This document shows positions 10,656-18,058 of a stretch of 64,000 bases of DNA, in pieces. A program made the translations under genes and the position numbers. The notes under the pieces were generated by a model. It was not told where the DNA came from, ran no database searches, and saw only the letters and a list, made by a program, of their open reading frames with translations. Origin of the DNA: Bradyrhizobium retamae. Lineage in GTDB: Bacteria; Pseudomonadota; Alphaproteobacteria; Rhizobiales; Xanthobacteraceae. Within the stretch, counting starts at the first letter, position 1; each line of letters opens with the position of its first letter. The DNA lies in the NCBI RefSeq assembly GCF_001440415.1, contig NZ_LLYA01000170.1, positions 226,772 to 290,771 on the forward strand, given 5' to 3'.

Positions 10656-11702
10656 ATGCCGCAAAAGGTTCGCATCGCGCTTGACGCCATGGGTGGCGAT
10701 GTCGGGCCATCGGTCGTCATTCCCGGCGCTGCAATTTCTTTGAAGCGGCATCCCGACAGCGAATTCCTACTCTACGGCGACAGCAAGCAGATCGACGAAC
10801 AACTCGCCAAGTACCCGGCGCTGCAAAAGGCGTCGCGCGTGATCCATACCGACGTCACTGTGAGCATGCACGACAAGCCGAGCCAGGCGCTGCGTCGCGG
10901 CCGCAAGACGTCGTCGATGTGGCTTGCGATTGATGCGGTGAAGAGAAAGGAGGCCGACGTCGCGGTCTCCGCGGGCAATACCGGCGCGCTGATGGCGATG
11001 GCGCGTTTCCATCTGCACACCATGCAAGGGATCGATCGTCCGGCCATTGCCGGCGTGTGGCCGACGGCGCGTGGCGATTCCGTCGTGCTCGATCTCGGCG
11101 CCACGATCGGCGGCGATGCGCACCATCTCGTGGCGCTGGCGGTGATGGGCAGCGCAATGGCAAGTGTGCTGCTGAACCGGGAACGGCCGACTGTCGGCCT
11201 CCTCAACATCGGGGTCGAGGAGATCAAGGGCCACGAGGAGATCCGCGAGGCGGCCGAGCTGCTGCGCGCGTCGCAGCTCAACTATATCGGCTTTGTCGAG
11301 GGCGACGGGATCGGCAAGGGCGCGGCCGACGTGATCGTGTCGGAAGGCTTTAGCGGCAACATCGCGCTGAAGGCTGCGGAGGGAACCGCGCGCCAGATGG
11401 CGGACTTCCTGCGTCAGGCCATGACGAGCAGTTGGCTGTCCCGGATCGGTTATCTGTTCGCCCGCAGCGCGTTCAAGGCGCTGCGGGACAAGCTCGACCC
11501 GAATAAATCCAACGGCGGTGTTTTGCTCGGCTTGAAAGGCGTGGTCGTCAAAAGCCACGGCGGAATCAGCGCCGAAGGCTTTGCCTACGCAGTCGATGTT
11601 GGCTATGAGATGGTCCGCTGCGATCTCCTCACCAAGATCAATCAGATGATAAATAGCGACGGCAGTGCCATGGCACCGACCGCGCAGGAGGCTGTCTCGT
11701 GA
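10656..11702 (+). CDS. plsX: Phosphate acyltransferase PlsX
   Basis: PlsX makes acyl-phosphate from acyl-ACP, feeding PlsY in phospholipid synthesis. The protein has 348 residues and begins with the family motif IALDAMGGDVGPSVV. Other landmarks are SAGNTGALMAMA, DLGATIGGDAHHLVALAVMG and VSEGFSGNIALKAAEGT. The ATG at 10656 is chosen because it precedes that N-terminal motif. Its stop overlaps the GTG of fabH, so the two lipid genes are coupled. Confidence 0.96.
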   Translation: MPQKVRIALDAMGGDVGPSVVIPGAAISLKRHPDSEFLLYGDSKQIDEQLAKYPALQKASRVIHTDVTVSMHDKPSQALRRGRKTSSMWLAIDAVKRKEADVAVSAGNTGALMAMARFHLHTMQGIDRPAIAGVWPTARGDSVVLDLGATIGGDAHHLVALAVMGSAMASVLLNRERPTVGLLNIGVEEIKGHEEIREAAELLRASQLNYIGFVEGDGIGKGAADVIVSEGFSGNIALKAAEGTARQMADFLRQAMTSSWLSRIGYLFARSAFKALRDKLDPNKSNGGVLLGLKGVVVKSHGGISAEGFAYAVDVGYEMVRCDLLTKINQMINSDGSAMAPTAQEAVS

Positions 11703-12676
11703 CTGCGAAACGTTCGGTGGTGCTGGGCTGCGGCTCTTACCTGCCGCAGAAGGTGCTGACCAATGCCGAACTGGCGGCCCGAATCGATACTTCGGACGAG
11801 TGGATCGTGCAGCGTACCGGCATTCGGGAACGCCACATTGCGGCCGAAGGCGAGTTCACCTCGCACCTGGCGATCAACGCCGCGCGCGCGGCGCTGGAAC
11901 ATGCCGGGCTCGACGCCCAGGCGATCGACCTGATCGTGCTCGCGACCTCGACGCCGGACAACACCTTTCCGGCCACCGCGGTTGCAGTCCAGAACGGGCT
12001 CGGTATCCATCATGGCGCCGCCTTCGATCTGCAGGCGGTGTGTTCCGGCTTCGTCTTCGCGCTCGCCACCGCCGACAATTTCCTGCGCTCCGGCGCCTAC
12101 AAGCGCGCGCTGGTGATCGGTGCGGAGACGTTTTCGCGCATTCTCGATTGGAACGACCGTGGCACCTGCGTGCTGTTCGGCGACGGCGCCGGAGCGGTCG
12201 TGCTGGAGGCGCAGGACCAGCCGGGTTTGCCGTCCGATCGCGGCGTGCTCACGACCCATCTGCGCTCGGACGGTCGGCACCAGTCGAAGCTGTTCGTGGA
12301 CGGCGGCCCGTCCACGACGCAGACCGTCGGCCATCTCCGGATGGAGGGCCGCGAAGTGTTCAAGCACGCGGTCGGCATGATCACGGACGTCATCGTGGAC
12401 GCCTTCGATGCGACCGGGACGACGGCCGAGGACATCGACTGGTTCATCCCGCATCAGGCCAACAAGCGAATCATCGATGCTTCGGCGCATAAGCTTCATA
12501 TTGCGCCGCAGAAGGTGGTGCTGACCGTCGATTTGCACGGCAACACGTCGGCTGCGTCGATCCCGCTGGCGCTCGGCGTCGCCGTCAAGGACGGGCGGGT
12601 GAAGAAAGGCGATCTCGTGCTGTTCGAAGCCATGGGCGGCGGCTTCACCTGGGGTTCCGCGCTGGTGCGCTGGTAG
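11699..12676 (+). CDS. fabH: Beta-ketoacyl-ACP synthase III
   Basis: FabH starts fatty acid synthesis by condensing acetyl-CoA with malonyl-ACP. The 325-residue length is standard. The catalytic triad is visible: Cys in LQAVCSGFVFA, His in WFIPHQANKRI and Asn in HGNTSAASIPLAL. It uses a GTG start overlapping the plsX stop (GTGA), and the order plsX-fabH-ihfA is the usual alphaproteobacterial arrangement. Confidence 0.97.
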   Translation: MTAKRSVVLGCGSYLPQKVLTNAELAARIDTSDEWIVQRTGIRERHIAAEGEFTSHLAINAARAALEHAGLDAQAIDLIVLATSTPDNTFPATAVAVQNGLGIHHGAAFDLQAVCSGFVFALATADNFLRSGAYKRALVIGAETFSRILDWNDRGTCVLFGDGAGAVVLEAQDQPGLPSDRGVLTTHLRSDGRHQSKLFVDGGPSTTQTVGHLRMEGREVFKHAVGMITDVIVDAFDATGTTAEDIDWFIPHQANKRIIDASAHKLHIAPQKVVLTVDLHGNTSAASIPLALGVAVKDGRVKKGDLVLFEAMGGGFTWGSALVRW

Positions 12677-12807
12677 ACGCGGCGCAAAAATACTGTCTAA
12701 AATTGTAGTGCGGTTCCATGCTTCTGCATGATGGTCGCTGTTGACCATTGCGTGCTAACCTCATAATTTCAGGGAATAAATTGTTCGCCGAGAGTGCGGG
12801 GCAGGCG

Positions 12808-13137
12808 ATGACCGGGACCGGAAAAACAGTCACACGTGTCGATTTGTGCGAGGCGGTCTACCAGAAGGTGGGCCTGTCGCGAACGGAATCCTCGGCATTT
12901 GTCGAGCTCGTTCTGAAAGAGATCACTGATTGCCTGGAGAAGGGCGAGACGGTGAAGCTGTCGTCGTTCGGCTCCTTCATGGTGCGCAAGAAGGGTCAGC
13001 GTATCGGACGTAACCCGAAGACCGGTACTGAAGTGCCGATCTCGCCGCGTCGCGTGATGGTGTTCAAGCCATCGGCGATCCTGAAGCAGCGGATCAACGG
13101 CCACGCGCCCGGCAACGGCGAAAGCAAGACCGACTAA
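12808..13137 (+). CDS. ihfA: Integration host factor subunit alpha
   Basis: IHF-alpha pairs with IHF-beta to bend DNA in recombination, replication and transcription. The 109-residue protein has the family start TVTRVDLCEAVYQKVGLSR, the body LSSFGSF and the DNA-intercalating arm GRNPKTGTEVPI. The ATG at 12808 is chosen from the conserved N-terminus. It would be the natural partner for the phage integrase in the adjacent tRNA gene. Its last codons form the first unit of a 13-nt tandem repeat. Confidence 0.95.
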   Translation: MTGTGKTVTRVDLCEAVYQKVGLSRTESSAFVELVLKEITDCLEKGETVKLSSFGSFMVRKKGQRIGRNPKTGTEVPISPRRVMVFKPSAILKQRINGHAPGNGESKTD

Positions 13138-13177
13138 CAAGACCGATTAACAAAACCGACTAGCGAGATCGAATAGC
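13126..13177 (+). repeat. Four 13-nt tandem repeats at the ihfA stop codon
   Basis: The units are AAGACCGACTAAC, AAGACCGATTAAC, AAAACCGACTAGC and GAGATCGAATAGC. The first contains the ihfA stop; each later unit repeats a TAA or TAG at the same relative place. Confidence 0.75.
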
Positions 13178-13241
13178 ACGGCTGCGTAGCAAGGCGAGTA
13201 CCGCGTCTTCACCAACGAAATAAGTTGAGAGGAGCTGGCAC

Positions 13242-13796
13242 TTGGACAAGGCCCCGGATGCGTTTCGCACCATCAGCGAAGTCGCTGAAGAACTCGACAT
13301 TCCCCAGCACGTGCTGCGGTTCTGGGAGACGCGGTTCGCCCAGATCAAGCCGATGAAGCGAAGCGGCGGGCGGCGTTACTACCGCCCGGACGATGTTGAT
13401 CTGCTGAAGGGCATCCGCCGTCTGCTGTACGGCGAGGGCTATACGATCCGCGGCGTGCAGCGGATCCTCAAAGAGCACGGTATCAAATCGGTGCAGGGCC
13501 TTGCCGACCAGACCTCGGCGGTCACCTTCGGCGCTGTCGAGGAAGCGATCGGCCTCAGCCTGCAGGAGCCCGATGAGGGCGAGATTCCGACTGTCGCAGC
13601 CGACGACGAGGACTTCGAGACAGAAGAGAAGGAAATCGACTACCGATTTGCCGACACCGACGACGACGGCATTTTGCTGCCGTTTGCGAGGGCCAAGCCG
13701 GGCCCGTCGGACGCCGACCGCGAGCGCCTGGAGCGGGTGCTGCAGGACCTGATCGCCTGCAAGCAATTGCTGGATAACGCGCTGAAGGACGGTTGA
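13242..13796 (+). CDS. MerR-family transcriptional regulator
   Basis: This 184-residue protein has an N-terminal MerR winged HTH (FRTISEVAEELDIPQHVLRFWETRF, then GGRRYYRPDDVDLL). The rest is acidic and has no metal-binding cysteines, matching the MerR relative routinely found after ihfA in alphaproteobacteria. The start is TTG, supported by GAGAGGAGCT upstream; no ATG precedes the HTH. Its regulon is not known. Confidence 0.9.
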   Translation: MDKAPDAFRTISEVAEELDIPQHVLRFWETRFAQIKPMKRSGGRRYYRPDDVDLLKGIRRLLYGEGYTIRGVQRILKEHGIKSVQGLADQTSAVTFGAVEEAIGLSLQEPDEGEIPTVAADDEDFETEEKEIDYRFADTDDDGILLPFARAKPGPSDADRERLERVLQDLIACKQLLDNALKDG

Positions 13797-13884
13797 GGGC
13801 TGCGGAACCGGCCGGTCCATTGGCCTCAATGAGACCGCTCTCTTGCCTTGCGCCGGGCCCTGATCAAAGCTAATGGAACGGCAT

Positions 13885-13962
13885 CGGAGCGTGGCGCAGC
13901 CCGGTTAGCGCACTAGTCTGGGAGACTAGGGGTCGGAGGTTCAAATCCTCTCGCTCCGACCA
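13885..13962 (+). tRNA. tRNA-Pro (anticodon GGG), prophage attachment gene
   Basis: A complete cloverleaf can be folded: acceptor CGGAGCG / CGCTCCG, D arm with GGTTAG, anticodon stem CTAGT / ACTAG around loop CTGGGAG (anticodon GGG), T arm GGAGG-TTCAAAT-CCTCT, discriminator A and encoded CCA. Its 3' 45 bases form attL, so this part was rebuilt by phage DNA on integration and the gene stays functional. Confidence 0.95.
13918..13962 (+). other. attL (45 bp, within tRNA-Pro)
   Basis: It is identical to 54342-54386 except at 13936 (G here, A there) and 13950 (C here, T there). Those two bases pair with each other in the T stem. Confidence 0.92.
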
Positions 13963-14000
13963 ATTTACTCAACAAATTCAAGGTCGTTTCTGAACGGGCA

Positions 14001-14036
14001 GTTGCCACCCAACCGCCCGTTGCCATTCGGTTGCCA
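14001..14036 (+). promoter_or_regulatory. Candidate integrase arm-type sites, left end
   Basis: Three direct copies of GTTGCCA lie at 14001-14007, 14019-14025 and 14030-14036, between attL and the integrase gene. The same heptamer occurs twice just inside attR, as expected of arm sites for a tyrosine integrase. This is inference from repetition and position. Confidence 0.5.
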
Positions 14037-14067
14037 AAACTGTTCGCCGGACGTTCGCCGATCGCGC

Positions 14068-15138
14068 TCAATTTCCGCCCCCTGGCATCCCAACGCCGGC
14101 CCGCTTGTCTCGGTAGTCCTCGAGCTTCTGGATTGCGTTCGCCGCCAGCACGCCGCGGCGGGCAAGATAAGCATCAATCACGCGCTGTGCCTTGTCCACG
14201 CTCCAAGTAAGCGCCTCGGCTATCTCTGGCGCAGTCGCGCCAGCCTCGGCTAGCAGCGTCGCGGCGGTGCCGCGGTTGTCGTGGAAATTCAGTTCGCCGG
14301 CGTTCACCCTGTCGGCGTCCTCGCGCCAATGCTCGTTGAAATAGCGCCGAGTGTATGCCTTGCCGGTGGGCGTCAGCACGACGAGAGCGCCGGTCCGGGT
14401 AAGCCCGTCCAGGTGCGCTTTTAGTTCGCGCGTGGCCGGTATCCACAGAAGTTTTTTCGTCTTGCTCGATCGAATTTGGACCCTCTCGCCATCGTAGCGC
14501 GTCCAAGGGAATTTGCGGACGTCGGCGGCGCGCATGGCGGTGTTTCGCACAAGGATCATTGCCGTCGCCATCGCAGCGCGCGCGGTCCTGATGAATTGCT
14601 GTTGCAGCTCTTCCGGCCAAACCTTGTCCGCGCGGTCGCTCTTGTACAGCCGCTCAAACGACGGGATCGGGTGATATTTGATCCGCCGTTTTTCTTTCGC
14701 GAAGCTGAGGACGCGACATAGCGCCGACATGAGATTGTCGGCGGAGCGGTGCGAGGTCTTGCCAAGCTCCTGATGCCACGCCAGCGCGTCGGCGGCGAAG
14801 GCGTCGGCGTCATCCTGGTTGTTAAAGGTGTCCTCGGGGACGGTCCCCCATTTGGTTTCTATCCGCTTCAACTTCCACGGATATTGCAGGCGGCTTTCCT
14901 CGCTCAGTGAGTTGAACGTTTCCGACGTGTCGAAAAACCGGATCAGGTCCGTTAGCGTCTTTTTGCCGGCTCGCCGCTTCTTCTTCTCGGCGTCGGCGTA
15001 GCTCTCGGCGAGCCGGTCCGGATCCAGCGGCAGGCCGGTGGCGCGGTGATACAGGTAGATGCGGACTGACCCGTCCGCCATCTTCTTCGCGGTGCGCTTG
15101 ATGCCGCGGAGTTTAAGCGGCTTCCGTCTTAGACGCAT
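14068..15138 (-). CDS. int: Phage tyrosine-recombinase integrase
   Basis: This 356-residue protein would insert and excise the prophage at tRNA-Pro. It has an arm-binding N-terminus (residues 1-60), a core-binding domain (about 60-165) and a catalytic domain. The catalytic set can be followed: Arg203 in MRAADV, Lys near 226 in SSKTKK, His286 and Arg289 in FHDNRG, Trp312 and nucleophile Tyr324 in IDAYLAR. It lies next to attL and is the last gene of the leftward operon; its start overlaps the small HTH gene by 26 bp. Confidence 0.95.
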   Translation of the reverse strand: MRLRRKPLKLRGIKRTAKKMADGSVRIYLYHRATGLPLDPDRLAESYADAEKKKRRAGKKTLTDLIRFFDTSETFNSLSEESRLQYPWKLKRIETKWGTVPEDTFNNQDDADAFAADALAWHQELGKTSHRSADNLMSALCRVLSFAKEKRRIKYHPIPSFERLYKSDRADKVWPEELQQQFIRTARAAMATAMILVRNTAMRAADVRKFPWTRYDGERVQIRSSKTKKLLWIPATRELKAHLDGLTRTGALVVLTPTGKAYTRRYFNEHWREDADRVNAGELNFHDNRGTAATLLAEAGATAPEIAEALTWSVDKAQRVIDAYLARRGVLAANAIQKLEDYRDKRAGVGMPGGGN

Positions 15139-15367
15139 TGTCAGCTTTCCAACGCTGGTACGGGCTCAGTTCCTCGGCCGGCGATCGTGTCACAATGCCC
15201 GACGCGGCGTCTAGGGCAAGGTCCAGCGCCTTGCGGTCGTAAATGTTGGTCCCGGGGATCGGATTGACGTCGACAATCCCCTGTCGGCGCCACCGGTCGA
15301 ACGCCGCGAGCGTGGCGCAGCCGCAATAGTCGGCGGCTTCCTGCTTTGATAGGCCGCGCTTCGTCAA
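15113..15367 (-). CDS. Small HTH protein, possible excisionase
   Basis: This 84-residue protein has a likely DNA-binding helix-turn-helix (KRGLSKQEAADYCGCATLAAFDRW) followed by a wing-like IPGTNIYDRKALD, resembling excisionase/AlpA-type proteins. The start is TTG at 15367, preceded by AGGAG at about 8 nt; a longer open frame exists but its extra part is antisense-like. The position immediately before int fits a recombination directionality factor, which is inferred, not shown. Confidence 0.65.
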   Translation of the reverse strand: MTKRGLSKQEAADYCGCATLAAFDRWRRQGIVDVNPIPGTNIYDRKALDLALDAASGIVTRSPAEELSPYQRWKADNASKTEAA

Positions 15368-15456
15368 ATCAATCGCTCCTTCTGCTCGGCAGTTTCGTAG
15401 TCGGCGCGGATCGCCTCGAAAATTGCAATCTGTTCGTCGGCCTGGCGCTTCGTCAT
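15364..15456 (-). CDS. 30-residue phage microprotein
   Basis: The frame starts MTKRQADEQIAIFEAIRADY and ends KERLI. Its TGA overlaps the TTG of the next gene, and the gap from the preceding small gene is 6 bp. It is highly charged and probably helical. Function is unknown; the support is only the tight packing in the operon. Confidence 0.45.
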   Translation of the reverse strand: MTKRQADEQIAIFEAIRADYETAEQKERLI

Positions 15457-15462
15457 GCGGCC

Positions 15463-15573
15463 TTACTCGATCCAGCGCGGATAGACGCGGCGGCGGTAGG
15501 AAAGCTCGCGGTCGACGGCCTTCCGTTTTTGCTCGGCGGTGAATGTCACCGTAGCGGGTAGCTGTCCGGCCAT
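15463..15573 (-). CDS. 36-residue basic phage protein
   Basis: The sequence reads MAGQLPATVTFTAEQKRKAV and then a basic tail RRRVYPRWIE. Similar short proteins ending in a RRxVYPRW motif are common in phage early operons. The ATG is preceded by GGAGAATTCCGGA. It overlaps the 3' end of the zinc-binding gene by 28 bp. Function is unknown. Confidence 0.6.
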   Translation of the reverse strand: MAGQLPATVTFTAEQKRKAVDRELSYRRRVYPRWIE

Positions 15574-15740
15574 TCCGGAATTCTCCTAAGTCTCGGCCGC
15601 GGCGGCTCGGGATCGTCTCCAAAACACGCGCGCTTGATGTTGCAGATTGAGCAAGCCGCGTAACATTGCGGTCCGGTGGTCGGTCGATCGCCTTTCCGGG
15701 CGCAGTCGTTGCAAACGGGAGGCGTCAAAATCCCCTCCAT
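15546..15740 (-). CDS. Small cysteine-rich (zinc-binding) phage protein
   Basis: This 64-residue protein has six cysteines, arranged as PPVCNDC and then CYAACSIC followed by KRACFGDD, which suggests a compact zinc-binding fold. The ATG at 15740 overlaps the end of the HNH-like gene by 16 bp. The frame is open further upstream, but that part runs antisense-like through the HNH-like gene in another frame. Function is unknown. Confidence 0.6.
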   Translation of the reverse strand: MEGILTPPVCNDCARKGDRPTTGPQCYAACSICNIKRACFGDDPEPPRPRLRRIPEWPDSYPLR

Positions 15741-16141
15741 TTGTTGACCGGTGCGGACGCCTTCCGCTGCTCGGGCGCCTTCGCAAAGCCGCGGCTCGCG
15801 ATCTTCGCGCGCCTGGTCGGTTGCAGGCCGTAGGTTTTTTTCATCACGCGATCGGCCTTTCGCATGCGCGGATTGTCCTCGGTGTGCGTCTTGACGTCGG
15901 CGCAGTTCTGGCAATGGACCTTGCAATTCCCCAAGGTCGGCTCTCCACCTAAGCCGTCCGCCTGGTCGTGTTCGTATATGATGCCGGTCCGCGGGCTGAG
16001 TTGAACGCCGCACCCTTCGCACTGTGGAACGCCAGGGACGTTCTCGACGCCTTCAACGTTGCATTCCTGGCAGCACCGCGCGAAAGCCTTCTTTCGGACG
16101 CTCTGCGGAAACTCGGTTCGCTTCTCTCCGCGAAGGCTCAT
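15725..16141 (-). CDS. HNH-type nuclease-like phage protein
   Basis: This 138-residue protein has several Cys-x2-Cys pairs (RCCQEC, QCEGCGVQL, VHCQNC) and the EHDQADGLGG segment typical of phage HNH proteins, where His-Asp of EHDQ would be catalytic. It lies in the recombination part of the leftward operon, next to the NinB-like gene. NinG/Rap-like recombination nucleases occupy similar positions; that equivalence is inference. Confidence 0.7.
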   Translation of the reverse strand: MSLRGEKRTEFPQSVRKKAFARCCQECNVEGVENVPGVPQCEGCGVQLSPRTGIIYEHDQADGLGGEPTLGNCKVHCQNCADVKTHTEDNPRMRKADRVMKKTYGLQPTRRAKIASRGFAKAPEQRKASAPVNKWRGF

Positions 16142-16563
16142 CCCGCGCGCCTCTCAAGCTCTCGTAGGGCAACTTCCTTCGGGTCGCTCCAAACCACGTT
16201 GTTTTCGCAGCCCCACGCGAACATGAATTCGATCAGATCGTTCATTTCCTCGGTTGAGAGGTCGCTGCTGGATTGTCCCCATGGGATGAACGTCGAGCCG
16301 TCCAGCGAGGGCAGGAACGCCACTTCTCGGCCGCAGGCGTGCATGAACAGCACTTTCCATTGGTCGGTCGTGTATTTGCGGCCGGCGTGCTTCTTCTGGG
16401 TCGCGATGTCCGTCAGCATCGCCCACATGCGCGAATTCTGTTCAATGGTTCGCTGCGGGCCCTTGAACTCGACGCGCGTTCCGCGCGGCGCTTTCTCGAT
16501 CCAGAAGCGGGCGCGGGTCTTTTCTTCGTTGTTGTTAAGGGTGATGACGGCGCGGCCGGTCAT
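16138..16563 (-). CDS. NinB-like recombination protein
   Basis: The 141-residue protein matches NinB (Orf of lambda) in length and features: NEEKTRARFWIE, QNSRMWAMLTDIA, YTTDQWKVLFMHACGRE and LSTEEMNDLIEFMFAWG. NinB acts as a recombination mediator in phage lambda, supporting RecF-like functions. The start at 16563 overlaps the preceding stop (ATGA) and is well spaced from AGAAGG; an ATG six bases upstream is an alternative. Confidence 0.85.
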   Translation of the reverse strand: MTGRAVITLNNNEEKTRARFWIEKAPRGTRVEFKGPQRTIEQNSRMWAMLTDIATQKKHAGRKYTTDQWKVLFMHACGREVAFLPSLDGSTFIPWGQSSSDLSTEEMNDLIEFMFAWGCENNVVWSDPKEVALRELERRAG

Positions 16564-17441
16564 TGCCATATGCCTTCTGTCAGCATGTCCAGCCGCGTTG
16601 TGGCGCTGTCGTTCCAAATGGGCGCATCGAGCGATTGCCGGTAACGATCCTGGCTGTAGAGGCGGCTGACGTGCCGTCGGGCAGTGGCGGCGATCTCGTT
16701 GAACGTGATACGGCGCTCTAGAACATCCATCACCGTCAGGCTGATTGCTTCCTGCCGGATGTCGTAGGGTACGCGCTCGCTTACCGCGGCTTGGGCTGCG
16801 GCGAGTGTCGCGTCAGGAGTGCCCGCGAGGATCCCGGTCAGGTTCGGCGCTCGGATGATGCGTGTTTGGGCGACGCGCACTATCCTAGTTTGCTCGATGA
16901 TCCGCTCGAATTCCGGGTTCAGGGCGCGATACTTCTGAAATACAGGCCAGCGACGCACCGTGTGCTTAACCACCTTGGAGAGTGGCAGCCCCTTGCGAAG
17001 TAGTGTTTCGGCGTTGGCAAACGCCTCCGGGCGGATCACTCCGCCAGCGCGCGAGTGCATTTCGGTGCAAAGTCGGCAGCGCCGCCACTTCCAGCCATTT
17101 TTCTGGATTTGGATATGGCCGTGAACCGCCAAATCATGACCGTGCTTGCAGTGGGTCTTTTGGCGGTTGTGCGCACCCCGGCCCGCGGCAAGACGAGCTT
17201 GCGCGTTGATGGGGGCGAGTTCCGCGACGCGCTTTGCAAACTCCGGATTTAGTTCACCGTGCTTTTTGACGCGCTCGCGGGCGGCGATGTAATGCGGACC
17301 GCGAGCGTTCGTCAGTTGCGCGTGCGACTTTCCGGCCTCCATCTGCTTAATGAACTCGGCGGCCATATCCGGCGGGAGGCCCGGCGGCTTGCCGACCCAT
17401 TTGGCCCAGGCGGCGCGGTGCCGTTCACTGATGCTGTTCAT
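16560..17441 (-). CDS. Phage protein with HNH-like zinc motif and helical C-terminus
   Basis: The 293-residue protein is not assigned to a named family. Residues about 94-128 contain HCKHGHDL and WRRCRLCTE, a C-x2-H plus C-x2-C treble-clef motif seen in phage HNH-like proteins. The C-terminal part (VPYDIRQEAISLTVMDVLER, then RRHVSRLYSQDRYRQSLDAP) looks like a sigma-like or HTH helical domain. It lies between the exonuclease and NinB-like genes and overlaps both by 4 bp. A DNA-binding role is likely; more cannot be said. Confidence 0.6.
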   Translation of the reverse strand: MNSISERHRAAWAKWVGKPPGLPPDMAAEFIKQMEAGKSHAQLTNARGPHYIAARERVKKHGELNPEFAKRVAELAPINAQARLAAGRGAHNRQKTHCKHGHDLAVHGHIQIQKNGWKWRRCRLCTEMHSRAGGVIRPEAFANAETLLRKGLPLSKVVKHTVRRWPVFQKYRALNPEFERIIEQTRIVRVAQTRIIRAPNLTGILAGTPDATLAAAQAAVSERVPYDIRQEAISLTVMDVLERRITFNEIAATARRHVSRLYSQDRYRQSLDAPIWNDSATTRLDMLTEGIWQ

Positions 17442-18046
17442 GCCGCCACCGCCTCGCCGCGGCGCCGGATCTGCGTCACAACGTCGACGAGCTCGGCGTT
17501 GAACTTGTCGACTTCGGTAGCGATTTTCTGAATGTAAGGCTCGTCACGGAAGGTCCGCTTCACGAAAAGCGGCATGCCCGGGTAGTAAACCGCGATATCC
17601 CACCATTGCCGTTTGCTGATCCAAAGCGTTCCCTGGACCTGGGCCTTATGCTCAGGCGGGAATTCGTCCTTTAGGATGAGCTCCGCCAGCAAGTGCGGAA
17701 GCTTGGTTTTGATTTCGGCGCCGCCGTCCTGGCCGATGAGGCTATCGGGGCTCGCGCCGGCGCGGCCGCTCTTGATGAAACCCACGCGCTCGAGCTGCGC
17801 GCCGGTCTGGAAGGCGTAGAGGTCGCGGGCCTCGCCCTCCATCTTGTGGCCGCGCTCGGTGTGCTCGTTGGAAAAGCTCTCCATCGGCTCGCCGGTGATG
17901 ATCTCGCCGGCAAGCTTCATCATGTAGGTTCGGCGGGTCTTGCCTTCGCCCTTCGCCATTACGGTTGCGAATTGAGAGGCGGTCGGGATACCCATGCGGG
18001 CGGCGAACCATTCGGGGGAATTTTGGTCGCAGTTGATGATTTCCAC
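17438..18046 (-). CDS. YqaJ-family (lambda Exo-like) exonuclease
   Basis: This 202-residue phage exonuclease would resect double-stranded ends to give single strands for the ERF annealing protein. The PD-(D/E)xK fold is visible: SPEWFAARMGIPTASQFA at the N-terminus, GHKMEGEARDLY (metal Glu), SPDSLIG, GGAEIKTK (E and K of the motif) and HKAQVQGTLWISKRQWWD. It sits two genes from the ERF gene in the same operon, a standard exonuclease-annealase pair. Confidence 0.92.
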   Translation of the reverse strand: MEIINCDQNSPEWFAARMGIPTASQFATVMAKGEGKTRRTYMMKLAGEIITGEPMESFSNEHTERGHKMEGEARDLYAFQTGAQLERVGFIKSGRAGASPDSLIGQDGGAEIKTKLPHLLAELILKDEFPPEHKAQVQGTLWISKRQWWDIAVYYPGMPLFVKRTFRDEPYIQKIATEVDKFNAELVDVVTQIRRRGEAVAA

Positions 18047-18058
18047 AGAGATTTTTCC

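Noticed and set aside
15546..16022. 158-codon minus-strand frame as a single gene
   Set aside because: Its first two thirds shadow the HNH-like gene; only the last 64 codons, from ATG 15740, look real.
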